20,175 nucleotides of DNA. Origin: a virus. Positions 1 through 7,347 of the stretch are shown one piece after another. The notes beneath the pieces were generated by a model that was not told the origin of the DNA, made no database searches, and saw nothing but the letters and a program-made list of their open reading frames with translations. How positions within the stretch are numbered: the first letter of the stretch is position 1; each line of letters opens with the position of its first letter. Where the stretch lies: positions 1 through 20,175 of the IMG/VR virus record IMGVR_UViG_3300020450_000129; one strand, given 5' to 3'. A program made the translations under genes and the position numbers.

Positions 1-786
1 TGATTTTATTACTTGAACTGTTTCTGTTGTAGACTGTGCGGTTCCTGCCTGGATTGTTTGACTGCCAGGTCCGTTATCATATGATGTAACATAACCTATA
101 CCCTCTTCTCTAGACTTACTAGCAGCAGAAATACCTGCAGTATTAAGGAAGCGAGATGACATATTCAATACACTCTTTTTATTACCCAGTTGATCTAATT
201 CTGAGTGTGGTTCGTAAGCAATCACATCTTCAAACTCTGCTAGTATTAGTTCTATTACAGGTGGTGTAGGTAATTTTATGATACGTTTCTGTTCATTTAG
301 ATAGTCTTCATACTCATAGTTTGTCACTGGATAGATTGATTGAGTTTCTCCTAGTGTAGTACCGTCTGGTAATACAGTTCTCCATGTGTCATTAACTTGT
401 ATACCTTGTTCTAAGAATACATCTCCATTATATTCTGCTTTGACTGTTTCATAGTGATGAATGGAATCTGGATTAGTATATTTTTTTCTTGTATATTCTT
501 GTAGATCATTGATATTTTTTGGCCACTGTTCATATACATCAGTAATATTATTAACCATCAAGATCATCCAGTCTAAGAATGGATCATTAAAAAATGCTAG
601 TGCTACATTAGCAGGAGATTCATCTTCTCCTACCTCATACGCTTCGAGTAAAGTTACATATTGATCTAAGTCTGCTCTAGTTTTTGCTCTTCGGAATATG
701 TTTTTGACAAGACGATACTTGAAGTCCTCATCGTCTTTGATGCCTTCACCTACATATACATTTGGGAGATAAGAAAAGAATGACAT
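1..786 (-). CDS. gp53: Baseplate wedge subunit gp53 homolog (partial, C-terminus off the left edge)
   Basis: An open frame reads leftwards from an ATG at 786 for 262 codons and leaves the window without a stop. Residues 65-80 (FFNDPFLDWMILMVNN) match the pattern in T4 gp53 where a short segment of the form NPxLYWVLLMCNDN follows an N-terminal helix; in T4 gp53 is a structural wedge protein that helps wedges join around the hub. T4 gp53 is about 196 residues, so this version is longer, with an acidic middle and a Ser/Thr/Gly-rich end in the visible part. Its ATG overlaps the gp48 stop by one base (TAATG on the minus strand), so the two are probably translationally coupled and transcribed together. 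The family call comes from the N-terminal third; the extended C-terminal part I cannot assign. Confidence 0.8.
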   Translation of the reverse strand, partial: MSFFSYLPNVYVGEGIKDDEDFKYRLVKNIFRRAKTRADLDQYVTLLEAYEVGEDESPANVALAFFNDPFLDWMILMVNNITDVYEQWPKNINDLQEYTRKKYTNPDSIHHYETVKAEYNGDVFLEQGIQVNDTWRTVLPDGTTLGETQSIYPVTNYEYEDYLNEQKRIIKLPTPPVIELILAEFEDVIAYEPHSELDQLGNKKSVLNMSSRFLNTAGISAASKSREEGIGYVTSYDNGPGSQTIQAGTAQSTTETVQVIKS

Positions 787-1841
787 TAGTAACCTGCTGC
801 AACGTCTTGCTGTGTAAGTAATCTAGTTTCTGTGAATGTTATAGTCATAACTATCGCAGGAACATCGGTAGTTTCTTCTGTTGGATTTTTAAGTGATACG
901 TATTGATTGTCTGGTGTATAGTTTACATTGATACCTGTACAAACAGAAGGATAAATTTTAAACATTAGATCTCTTCGTTGTGAAGGTTCAAGTTTACCAA
1001 GATCATTAACGTTAGTTCCAAAACGAACAAACCTTAACTGATATCTATCTGGAACCTCGAAGAATCTATTTTGATATGCGTATCCATCTTTACCACTAAA
1101 AGCATCTGTTTTAAACCAGTCCTGATCAAAGGTCATCTTATCTCTTTCTTTATCCTTACCATATGCTGAGAACTTTTTGTTCTTGTTGATAAATTTCTTA
1201 TTATAATCACCTGCTGATATCTTAGGAACAGAACCGATCTTAATATAATCTATGATACTTTTAATTTCTTGTGACTCTCTAGCATTTCTTGCTAAGAATT
1301 TAAAAGCAAAGTTATGAGTTCTAAAACTCATCCCTTGAAATATCTGTTCACTATATGGGTTGAAAATTTTACCACTTTGTAGAGATTGTATTGTATTAAT
1401 ATCTAACTGACCTTGTAGACCTATGAACTGGTTGAATCCATTGATCATAGAAAGGATAGCACCAGTAGAGAACTCAGGTAGTGCAGCAGCTGCAGCATCT
1501 TGTAATGTTCCTGCCATTGCAGTAAAGTCTTTACCATCACCTAGTAAACCTAGAGCAGCAACACCAGACACACCAACGTCTGCTCTCCTATATGCAGGTG
1601 CATATTGTGTAGTAATTTGTGGAGGGATTGCAATGTAACACCTGTCAGGGTGTGCAATTACAGTTTGTTGATTACCTGGTGTACGTCTGTCATAGAAAGC
1701 AGGGACTGACTGGTCATCATACTTATATCTTTCACGTCTTATCATCAGATAATCAGTGGCATCAGTAGGCATATCGGCTGCCTTGCCACCAGATTGTGAT
1801 CTTGTAGCGGGTAATCTATATGGATATCTGTAAACAGCCAA
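786..1841 (-). CDS. gp48: Baseplate tail-tube cap protein gp48 homolog
   Basis: 351 residues, close to T4 gp48 (about 364). Residues 161-201 carry the gp48/gp54-type signature NPYxExxFxGxxFRxxxFxFxFxxRNxxExxxIxxII, part of the tail-tube-like fold with which gp48 and gp54 cap the baseplate hub and start tube polymerisation. An Ala-rich stretch lies near residues 110-121. The start is unusual: the frame has no ATG before residue 24, and the TTG at 1841 gives an N-terminus (MAVYRYPY) that I judge native. No strong Shine-Dalgarno sequence is visible. A late-promoter-like CATAAATA stands 33 bases upstream. It is the first gene of a minus-strand pair with gp53. The fold is shared with gp54, so a swap of the two names is possible, but length and signature favour gp48. 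Confidence 0.8.
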   Translation of the reverse strand: MAVYRYPYRLPATRSQSGGKAADMPTDATDYLMIRRERYKYDDQSVPAFYDRRTPGNQQTVIAHPDRCYIAIPPQITTQYAPAYRRADVGVSGVAALGLLGDGKDFTAMAGTLQDAAAAALPEFSTGAILSMINGFNQFIGLQGQLDINTIQSLQSGKIFNPYSEQIFQGMSFRTHNFAFKFLARNARESQEIKSIIDYIKIGSVPKISAGDYNKKFINKNKKFSAYGKDKERDKMTFDQDWFKTDAFSGKDGYAYQNRFFEVPDRYQLRFVRFGTNVNDLGKLEPSQRRDLMFKIYPSVCTGINVNYTPDNQYVSLKNPTEETTDVPAIVMTITFTETRLLTQQDVAAGY

Positions 1842-1848
1842 CTTTCTA

Positions 1849-1856
1849 ACTAAATA
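1849..1856 (+). promoter_or_regulatory. Variant late promoter for gp4 (ACTAAATA)
   Basis: ACTAAATA differs by one base from the cyanophage/T4 late motif NATAAATA. Its end lies 23 bases from the ATG at 1879, the same gap as between the CCTAAATA motif and gp26. The matching distance is what makes me list it. It lies inside the leader of the divergent gp48 gene. Confidence 0.4.
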
Positions 1857-1873
1857 GTCTATGATACATGTAT

Positions 1874-1881
1874 TATTTATG
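1874..1881 (-). promoter_or_regulatory. Late promoter for gp48-gp53 (CATAAATA)
   Basis: Read on the minus strand this is CATAAATA, a match to the NATAAATA late-promoter core of T4-like cyanophages, which is recognised by the phage late sigma factor (gp55 type). It lies 33 bases upstream of the gp48 start codon, and transcription would begin near 1868. It overlaps the gp4 start codon on the other strand. Confidence 0.5.
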
Positions 1882-2298
1882 AGGTATCAAGGAAAATACC
1901 GACCTACCTTTCCACGAAAGTACAAAGGTGATTATCATAACATTATTTATAGGTCTTCGTGGGAGTATAAGTTCATGGTTTGGTGTGATAGGTCATCTTC
2001 TGTTACCGAATGGGGTAGCGAAGAAATAATTGTTCCGTATATCTCTCCTGCTGATGGTCGTCGCCATAGATACTTTCCTGATTTCTATGTAAAAATAGGA
2101 CGCAAAAAGTATATGGTTGAGGTTAAACCTTTAAGACAGACTAAACAACCTAAGAAACAAAAGAGACAAACTAAAGCATATATCACAGAGGTTGTTACCT
2201 ATGCTATTAATCAAGCAAAGTGGGAAGCAGCTAAAGAATACTGTAAAGATCGTGGATGGGAGTTTATGTTAATTACAGAAAAGGAGCTTAAAGTATAA
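1879..2298 (+). CDS. gp4: Head completion protein gp4 homolog (PD-(D/E)XK nuclease fold)
   Basis: About 139 residues from the ATG at 1879; T4 gp4 is about 150. In T4 this protein completes the DNA-filled head before tail joining. Signature segments are IIYRSSWEYKFM, EWGSEEIIVPY, DGRRHRYFPDFYV and YMVEVKP. They give a TnsA-like nuclease core: a Glu in SSWE, Asp in FPD (about 22 residues after EWGSEE) and the E-V-K triad, all retained. A Lys-rich segment follows the core. An in-frame ATG exists at 1861, adding six residues, but MRYQGKYRP looks like the family N-terminus and sits 23 bases after a late-promoter-like motif, so I prefer 1879. The stop overlaps the gp54 ATG (TAATG). Whether the nuclease is active cannot be told from sequence. 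Confidence 0.85.
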   Translation: MRYQGKYRPTFPRKYKGDYHNIIYRSSWEYKFMVWCDRSSSVTEWGSEEIIVPYISPADGRRHRYFPDFYVKIGRKKYMVEVKPLRQTKQPKKQKRQTKAYITEVVTYAINQAKWEAAKEYCKDRGWEFMLITEKELKV

Positions 2299-3215
2299 TG
2301 TTTGGTGGAATAATATCATCAATTACTTCAAACTTATTCAACGATGTAGGGAATGCATTTGATCAGACATTGCAAGATTATGCTGCAGCATTTAACTCAG
2401 AGAATAATTTGTATGGAGGAGTAGTTCCCAATCAACAAGATGCTAGAGATAGTTCTTTCCAAGAGTTCCTTGCGTTCTCTAGAAAACTACAGAACAATCC
2501 TAGTTACACTAACATGTACTCGGTGCATTTTCTTACACCGTCCATGTTTGGTAGTCAACCAGGTTGGTCTTTAAGTAATAATGATGAAGCATACTTATTA
2601 GATTACTATTGTGATAGTGTAAGTTTACCTAGTAAACAGATGGCGACTGGACAGTTAGTTACAATAGGTTCACCACACAGATATGTTACTGGTACTAACT
2701 TCAGTCAAGTAAGTATGACATTTAAGATGCCAGCTAATCATAAAACAAGAACACTCTTTGAAAGATGGATGGCATTTACAAGAAATGATGCAGATCAGTA
2801 TGTAGATTTCTATGATAATTATTGTGCACCAGTAGTAAGAATATTCAAATGGGAGAGAGGAGGAGGAAATATTCTTAGTGTTTTTGATAAAGATAACTGG
2901 GCAGCATACGTAAGGAAATGTGCAGATTCTCAAGGATGGGTTGGAACTCCACAACGAAATCGTATCGTTGCTATGTGGGAACTAAGACAGGTATTTCCAT
3001 TTAATCTAGGTTCAACTCAGTTGAATAACATGGAGTCAAGAGTTAATACGTTGACTGTAGGATTTTATTTTGAAAGATATAGATACTATGTTCCATCGTA
3101 TACCGATTGGGGAGATTCTGAAGCACATATTCCTGGTGATCATCAACATGATCCTAGAAAAGCATCTACTAGAACCGTAAGAGATAGATCTAAGTGGATT
3201 ACATATAACTTCTAG
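2298..3215 (+). CDS. gp54: Baseplate tail-tube initiator gp54 homolog
   Basis: 305 residues; T4 gp54 is about 320. Residues 72-81 (NMYSVHFLTP) resemble the early NMFSCVFATTP segment I recall for T4 gp54. The later order of segments also fits the tube-like fold: VSMTFKMPANHKTRTLFERWMAF in the middle, then ELRQVFPFNLGSTQLNNMESRVNTLTVGFYFERYRYY towards the end. gp54 sits on gp48 and nucleates the tail tube. The N-terminal 60 residues are a family-specific extension. The start codon overlaps the gp4 stop by one base, which suggests coupling, and no Shine-Dalgarno sequence is visible. The identity could be confused with other tube-fold proteins (gp48, gp19), but the length, the domain order and the gp48 and gp26 neighbours support gp54. 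Confidence 0.7.
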   Translation: MFGGIISSITSNLFNDVGNAFDQTLQDYAAAFNSENNLYGGVVPNQQDARDSSFQEFLAFSRKLQNNPSYTNMYSVHFLTPSMFGSQPGWSLSNNDEAYLLDYYCDSVSLPSKQMATGQLVTIGSPHRYVTGTNFSQVSMTFKMPANHKTRTLFERWMAFTRNDADQYVDFYDNYCAPVVRIFKWERGGGNILSVFDKDNWAAYVRKCADSQGWVGTPQRNRIVAMWELRQVFPFNLGSTQLNNMESRVNTLTVGFYFERYRYYVPSYTDWGDSEAHIPGDHQHDPRKASTRTVRDRSKWITYNF

Positions 3216-3222
3216 AAACCCT

Positions 3223-3230
3223 CCTAAATA
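3223..3230 (+). promoter_or_regulatory. Variant late promoter for gp26 (CCTAAATA)
   Basis: CCTAAATA lies in the short gap between gp54 and gp26, ending 23 bases before the gp26 ATG. It is one base off the NATAAATA core and matches the motif and spacing seen before gp4. Confidence 0.45.
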
Positions 3231-3252
3231 ATTGTACTGAATTGAAATTATT

Positions 3253-3963
3253 ATGGCATTACCGACCTTAGTAACCCCAAAATTTAAAATGAAACTACCG
3301 TCTGACGGTAGAGTGGTAAATTATAGACCATTCCTTGTTAAAGAAGAGAAAGTTCTATTGATTGCTACTGAAACTGGCAACCAAGATAGTATCGTGAGTG
3401 CTATCAAAGATATAATTGCAGCTTGCACTGATATTAAACAAGTAGAAGCACTACCAACATTTGATATTGAGTATGTATTCTTACAAATCAGAACCAAATC
3501 TGTTGGTGAGAGTGTAGATGTAAATGTGACTTGCCCTGATGATAATGAAACACTGGTAGAAGTTAAGATACCTCTTGATTCTATCAAAGTTAAGAAGACT
3601 AAAGGTCATAGCAAAGAGATTAAGATATCAGATGAGATCTTAGTTACTATGAACTACCCAAGTCTTGATACATTTGTTAAAGCAAACTTTGTTAACGATG
3701 CTCAAGACGTAGATCAAATCTTTGAGATGGCAGCAAGTTGTGTGAAGAGTGTTACTACACCAGAAGAGGTGCATGACTGTACTACTATGCCTCATAAAGA
3801 AGTTCTAGAATTTTTAGATTCAATGAGTTCAGCTCAGTTTAAAAATGTTCAAGACTTTTTTGAGACAATGCCTAAGTTAACTCACACACTTAAGGTTACA
3901 AATCCTAATACTAATGTAGTGAGCGACGTTACACTAGAAGGTTTAGCATCTTTTTTCGGATAG
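3253..3963 (+). CDS. gp26: Baseplate hub assembly protein gp26 homolog (0-frame product)
   Basis: 236 residues; T4 gp26 is 208. The N-terminus MALPxLVTPKFKMKLPSDGRVVNYRPFLVKEEKVLL is typical of the T4 baseplate gp26 family, which is needed for hub assembly. A CPDDNE segment near residue 90, where the family often has a CP-type turn, and an alpha-helical C-terminal third (HKEVLEFLDSMSSAQFKNVQDFFETMP) fit this. The coding sequence ends in GCA TCT TTT TTC GGA TAG, and the TTT TTC pair forms the slippery heptamer T TTT TTC described separately. The normal stop is at 3961-3963. Position directly before tape-measure genes matches the place where tail assembly chaperones with frameshifted long forms lie in lambda, P2 and Mu type phages. 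Confidence 0.85.
   Translation: MALPTLVTPKFKMKLPSDGRVVNYRPFLVKEEKVLLIATETGNQDSIVSAIKDIIAACTDIKQVEALPTFDIEYVFLQIRTKSVGESVDVNVTCPDDNETLVEVKIPLDSIKVKKTKGHSKEIKISDEILVTMNYPSLDTFVKANFVNDAQDVDQIFEMAASCVKSVTTPEEVHDCTTMPHKEVLEFLDSMSSAQFKNVQDFFETMPKLTHTLKVTNPNTNVVSDVTLEGLASFFG
3951..3957 (+). other. Probable -1 ribosomal frameshift site (T TTT TTC)
   Basis: The heptamer T TTT TTC is in the correct X XXY YYZ phase relative to the gp26 frame (TTT 3952-3954, TTC 3955-3957) and lies two codons before the gp26 stop. A -1 slip continues through 67 further codons to TAA at 4158-4160. The -1 frame has no ATG, GTG or TTG start until ATG at about 4050, although the conserved-looking part of the peptide begins well before that, so frameshifting explains the reading frame better than a new start. 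Confidence 0.75.
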
Positions 3964-4160
3964 CCCTTCTCCATAATAACCTTCGGGCTTATTATGATAC
4001 CAATTTTGCTCTAATACATCATCATAAATGGCATATAGAACACATTGAAAACCTTATGCCTTGGGAGAAGGAAATCTATGTAACAATGTTAATCGACTTC
4101 TTAAGAGAAGAAGAGAAACGAATGAAGGATCAACAAGCAGCTCAACAAGCAAGTGGCTAA
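3957..4160 (+). CDS. -1 frameshift extension of gp26 (gp51-like small helical domain)
   Basis: Read from CGG at 3957 after the -1 slip, this adds 67 residues to residue 235 of gp26, giving a fusion of about 302 residues. The peptide contains NNLRAYYDTNFALIHHHKW, HIEHIENLMPWEKEIY and VTMLIDFLREEEKRM. The order aromatic/His patch, then hxxhhxLMPWEKEhY, then charged helix resembles the short second domain of frameshifted tail assembly chaperones, and the small protein called gp51 next to gp26 in cyanophage annotations. Without frameshifting only a 34-residue piece from the ATG at about 4050 could be made. Its stop overlaps the GTG of the next gene, so ribosomes that shift could restart on the tape-measure gene. 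Likely role: chaperone for the tape-measure proteins or hub, by analogy with lambda G/GT. Confidence 0.65.
   Translation, partial: RIALLHNNLRAYYDTNFALIHHHKWHIEHIENLMPWEKEIYVTMLIDFLREEEKRMKDQQAAQQASG
3972..3996 (+). promoter_or_regulatory. RNA hairpin with UUCG tetraloop downstream of the slippery site
   Basis: CATAATAACC (3972-3981) pairs with GG and TTATTATG (3986-3987, 3989-3996), leaving C3988 as a single bulge and a UUCG tetraloop (3982-3985) closed by C-G. This gives ten base pairs. No T-run follows, so it does not look like a terminator. It starts 14 bases after the heptamer. A competing shorter hairpin AGCCC (3962-3966) with GGGCT (3985-3989) would start only 4 bases after it. Confidence 0.65.
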
Positions 4161-7100
4161 CCCAAAAATAGACCCTTACAAATTAGTTAATCCTAGCGGA
4201 GGTGGTAAGAATACACTTGCTTCTAATGGTCCTAGGACTAATCTTTTAGCGGTCAATCGTCTTGGGAAAACTGTTACTAGTATTGGTGTTGTAGTAAAAG
4301 ATCTTCATGAGATATCTCTTGCATCTATCAAAGTTGATAAGATGAGGGAGGTAACTAATCGTCGTAGATTACAACGTGAAAGAGATCAAAGAAATGAGGA
4401 CGAGTTTGAAAGACAGAATGCCTTAAAGGGGAAAGGCATCGGTAAGATAAAGAAATCACAGATAAAAAAACCAAAGGAGAGTGCTCTTACACAATTTGCT
4501 AAGTCACTCTTTGGTGGTGTACAGGGGTTGTTATTATCTGCAATGCAATTCGTTGCAGGTCTTGTAAATCTACTTGCTATAAAAGGTTTACTAACATGGA
4601 TGTCAGATGCAGGAGAGATAAACAAGATAGCAGTGTTCTTACAGAAATTAAGTTTTGTAGTCAGAAAGTTATATGGATTTGCAAAGGGTAGTGTAAATAA
4701 TATACTGAATGGATTCTCTGCATTAGTTGATGGTAACAATAGTTTTTGGGGTAGGTTAAAAGGATTAGGAACATTACTACTAGGAATAGTAGGACTACAG
4801 GCATTATTAAATCCATTTGGATTAATGGATTCTATCCTTCGTATGTTGAATCTGGATTTTTATAATCCAAACAGACAATCTAAGAGTAACAATAAAAACA
4901 CATCTAATAGTAATAGTAGAGTCAACAGTAGAGTTAAGAATTATAGTAAGCAAGTAAAGTCAGGTAACAATCCTATCTTTAAAAAGTTTGGTAAAAATGG
5001 TGATAGAGTATATCGTGACGCACTTAAGCAAGGATTAACTAGAGAGCAAGCACTTAAAAGAGTACAAAGATTAGCAAATAGAAATCCATCTGCATTTAAA
5101 CCGCCAGCTAAACCACCAGTTACATCAGGTCTTAATCCTAGGACTGCTCCATCAGGAAAGGTATTATCAAAGGGTTTGAGCAGAGGATTTGGTCGTGGTG
5201 CTTTGAAGTTTCTTGGAAAGAATAATGTAAAACTTCTTAGTAACGCATTTAAAAATACCTTTGGTAGGATACCTGTTTTTGGTGCATTATTAACAGGTGT
5301 ATTCTCTATACTAAATGGTGATCCTTGGGACAAAGTAATATTTAAAACACTGGGTTCAGCTGTCGGTGGAGCATTAGGTACATTCATACCAGTACCAGGT
5401 ATAGGATCACTCTTAGGTATGATGGGTGGTGAATATGTCGGTGAGTTATTATACATTGGATTCAAAGGTGGTGGATGGAAGGCAGCAGGTAAGAAGTTAA
5501 GAGAAGATATGATGGGACTGTTTAGACAGTTCACTAAGATGTTAGTCTGGATAAAGGAAGGATGGACAAGATTCTATAAAGGTATTCCTAAGTTTAAGAT
5601 ACCAGACTTTCCTAAAGATCCTCCTAAATGGATTCCTAAGTTAACACCACTTAGAAATAAGATCTGGGCAGGTGCTAAGGTAGCAATGAAAGCTATGCTT
5701 GGTCCGTTTGGATTGATGATGGGTAAAGAAATACCCAACGTCTTCTGGATGGCAAACCTTACTGGTAACACATTCCCATTACTACACAAATCATTCTTCC
5801 CAGAAGCAGGATCAGTAAGCGAAGGTAAGACTGAAACTGGTCAGAAAATGGAGGGTGTTCAAGGTGGTGGCACTGCTAATGATACTGATATGTCTGGAAG
5901 TGGTAGTGGCACTGGTAGTGAAAGTGGTAGTCAAGTAGAGACTGATGATCCTAGAGGCGTTCCTATAAAGAATAGGCGTGGTAGAATAACTGGTTATTCT
6001 AAAGATGGTATAGTAACTCCTGTTGCACAGACATTTAATAAACCAAAGGTATCTGAACCCACATTCATGGACAATAAATCATCTAATCAATGGTGGGATT
6101 TCTTAGATGTTTTTCCTAATCAATCTGCAAAACCTAAACCGATACCAACTCTGCCAGATGGAATGACCGACTGGTCGAAAGCAGAAGTTATAGGAGGAGA
6201 GAAAGAAGAAAAGAAGAGTACTTATGTAAGTCCATACGAAAGAAAGTTTGGTAAGAAACATAATCCATTGGAGAATGTCGTTGGTATAGGTCCTAAACCA
6301 ATACCAACTTTAGCAGATGGAATGACTGACTGGTCAAAAGCGGAAGTTATAGGAGGAGATGATGAAAATAAAAATGCAAAGAAGAATAGAAAATGGTGGA
6401 ATCCATTTAGTTGGGCTACTGGCGGTCACCTACTAAGAAAGTTACCTCGACTAAACAGAAAACAATTCTTCTTTGGTAAGATATTCAGAGGTATTGGTAA
6501 AGCAGTTAGTGGTGTAGTTAAAGGTGTTACTAACGTTGTAAAAAGTGTAGTTAGTTCACCTATAGGTAGTCTTCTAGGAGCAGTTGTTCCAATAGTATTT
6601 CCTCCTGCTGCACCATTTATAGGTGCTGTTAGAGCTATAGGTGCTGCTGCATCTGGTGATATATTTGGTGCAATTACTGGTGGTATTGGTGCTTTAGGTG
6701 GTATGTTCCCTGGTACATTCGGTGGTATAGCAGATAAGTTTGGTAGTTTCATGAGCAGTAATCCACTAGGACAAGCACTTGGCGGGTTTATGCAGGGAGG
6801 TATTCAAGGAGCATTAGGTGGATTGATGGGTGGTCTAGGATCATTCTTACCAGAAGGTGTATCAGGAATGCTTAATAAGTTTGGTGGGTTCATGAAAAAG
6901 TTCCCAGCCGTAGGTGGACTGATTGGTATGATACCTGGTGTTGCTAATGTACCAGGTTTGTCTCAGTTATTTGGTTTAGATTCATTCGGACCTCATGGTT
7001 TCTCACCAATGGGATTGATAGGTAACATCGCAGACAGTATGGGATTTGGTGGACTGTTCAGAACTATCACAGGTATGATGGGAGCAGGTGGAGCTGGTGG

Positions 7101-7347
7101 ACTCATGAATGGTCTAAGAAATATGGCAGCTGAATTGGGTGTCAAACCAGAAGTGCTTGGTGTTATGTCACAGTCTGGAAGGTATATGAGTAACAAGAAA
7201 GGTGGTATGTCAAGAGAGTATGCTATGCAGTCATCACTTGAGTTTATACCAGTTCCTATGTTACTAGAGAAGTTGGTAGAGATTCAAACACCAGTTCCTA
7301 TACCTAGAATGGTACCTGTTCCAATGCCAGCTCCTGCTCAAGCATAA
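4153..7347 (+). CDS. Tape-measure-like protein 1 (baseplate hub/tail length)
   Basis: 1064 residues from a GTG that overlaps the stop of the gp26 frameshift extension. Visible parts: an N-terminal KIDPYKLVNP motif and IGVVVKDLHEI helix (residues 5-55), a charged helix (60-110), hydrophobic helices (about 110-240), a Gly/Ser linker near 568-590, two copies of a 23-residue repeat near 661-683 and 714-736, the motif LPRLNRKQFFFGKIFRGIGK near 764-783, then a long Gly-rich hydrophobic stretch and a Pro-rich end. Such long, Gly-rich, helix-forming proteins directly after frameshifted chaperones are tape measures that set tail length and fill the tube. T4 uses gp29 (about 590 residues) for this; I see no clear gp29 motif. 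It is paralogous to the next gene. The exact role of each of the two is an inference. Confidence 0.6.
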   Translation: MANPKIDPYKLVNPSGGGKNTLASNGPRTNLLAVNRLGKTVTSIGVVVKDLHEISLASIKVDKMREVTNRRRLQRERDQRNEDEFERQNALKGKGIGKIKKSQIKKPKESALTQFAKSLFGGVQGLLLSAMQFVAGLVNLLAIKGLLTWMSDAGEINKIAVFLQKLSFVVRKLYGFAKGSVNNILNGFSALVDGNNSFWGRLKGLGTLLLGIVGLQALLNPFGLMDSILRMLNLDFYNPNRQSKSNNKNTSNSNSRVNSRVKNYSKQVKSGNNPIFKKFGKNGDRVYRDALKQGLTREQALKRVQRLANRNPSAFKPPAKPPVTSGLNPRTAPSGKVLSKGLSRGFGRGALKFLGKNNVKLLSNAFKNTFGRIPVFGALLTGVFSILNGDPWDKVIFKTLGSAVGGALGTFIPVPGIGSLLGMMGGEYVGELLYIGFKGGGWKAAGKKLREDMMGLFRQFTKMLVWIKEGWTRFYKGIPKFKIPDFPKDPPKWIPKLTPLRNKIWAGAKVAMKAMLGPFGLMMGKEIPNVFWMANLTGNTFPLLHKSFFPEAGSVSEGKTETGQKMEGVQGGGTANDTDMSGSGSGTGSESGSQVETDDPRGVPIKNRRGRITGYSKDGIVTPVAQTFNKPKVSEPTFMDNKSSNQWWDFLDVFPNQSAKPKPIPTLPDGMTDWSKAEVIGGEKEEKKSTYVSPYERKFGKKHNPLENVVGIGPKPIPTLADGMTDWSKAEVIGGDDENKNAKKNRKWWNPFSWATGGHLLRKLPRLNRKQFFFGKIFRGIGKAVSGVVKGVTNVVKSVVSSPIGSLLGAVVPIVFPPAAPFIGAVRAIGAAASGDIFGAITGGIGALGGMFPGTFGGIADKFGSFMSSNPLGQALGGFMQGGIQGALGGLMGGLGSFLPEGVSGMLNKFGGFMKKFPAVGGLIGMIPGVANVPGLSQLFGLDSFGPHGFSPMGLIGNIADSMGFGGLFRTITGMMGAGGAGGLMNGLRNMAAELGVKPEVLGVMSQSGRYMSNKKGGMSREYAMQSSLEFIPVPMLLEKLVEIQTPVPIPRMVPVPMPAPAQA
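6133..6359 (+). repeat. Internal direct repeat in tape-measure protein 1 (2 x 68 bp, period 159)
   Basis: Copies lie at 6133-6200 and 6292-6359. They encode PKPIPTLPDGMTDWSKAEV and PKPIPTLADGMTDWSKAEV, each followed by IGG. The period of 159 bases keeps the frame (53 codons). Differences are mostly at third codon positions, which points to an older duplication kept under protein selection. Confidence 0.85.

Noticed and set aside
461-664. A plus-strand 67-codon open frame with a hydrophobic start
   Set aside because: It lies antisense within gp53, whose frame is better supported, and it has no ribosome-binding site.
1944-1951. Minus-strand TATAAATA inside gp4 as the main gp48 promoter
   Set aside because: It is an exact consensus match, but it is made by the conserved Ile-Ile-Tyr-Arg codons of gp4 and is over 100 bases from gp48; the nearer CATAAATA is preferred.
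3972-3996. The UUCG hairpin as a rho-independent terminator of gp26
   Set aside because: No T-run follows, and an open -1 frame continues through it to the next gene.
4050-4160. Separate 34-residue gene from the ATG at about 4050
   Set aside because: No Shine-Dalgarno sequence is present and the protein-like part of the frame begins upstream of this ATG, so it reads better as the end of a frameshift product.
4941-5534. A 197-codon open frame on the minus strand inside tape-measure protein 1
   Set aside because: It is antisense to a clear coding gene, is rich in Pro/Asn/Leu as expected from reading Gly- and Lys-rich codons backwards, and has no motif or start signal.
6426-6752. A minus-strand open frame rich in Pro and Ile
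   Set aside because: It is the mirror of the Gly-rich stretch of the tape-measure gene; composition explains it.
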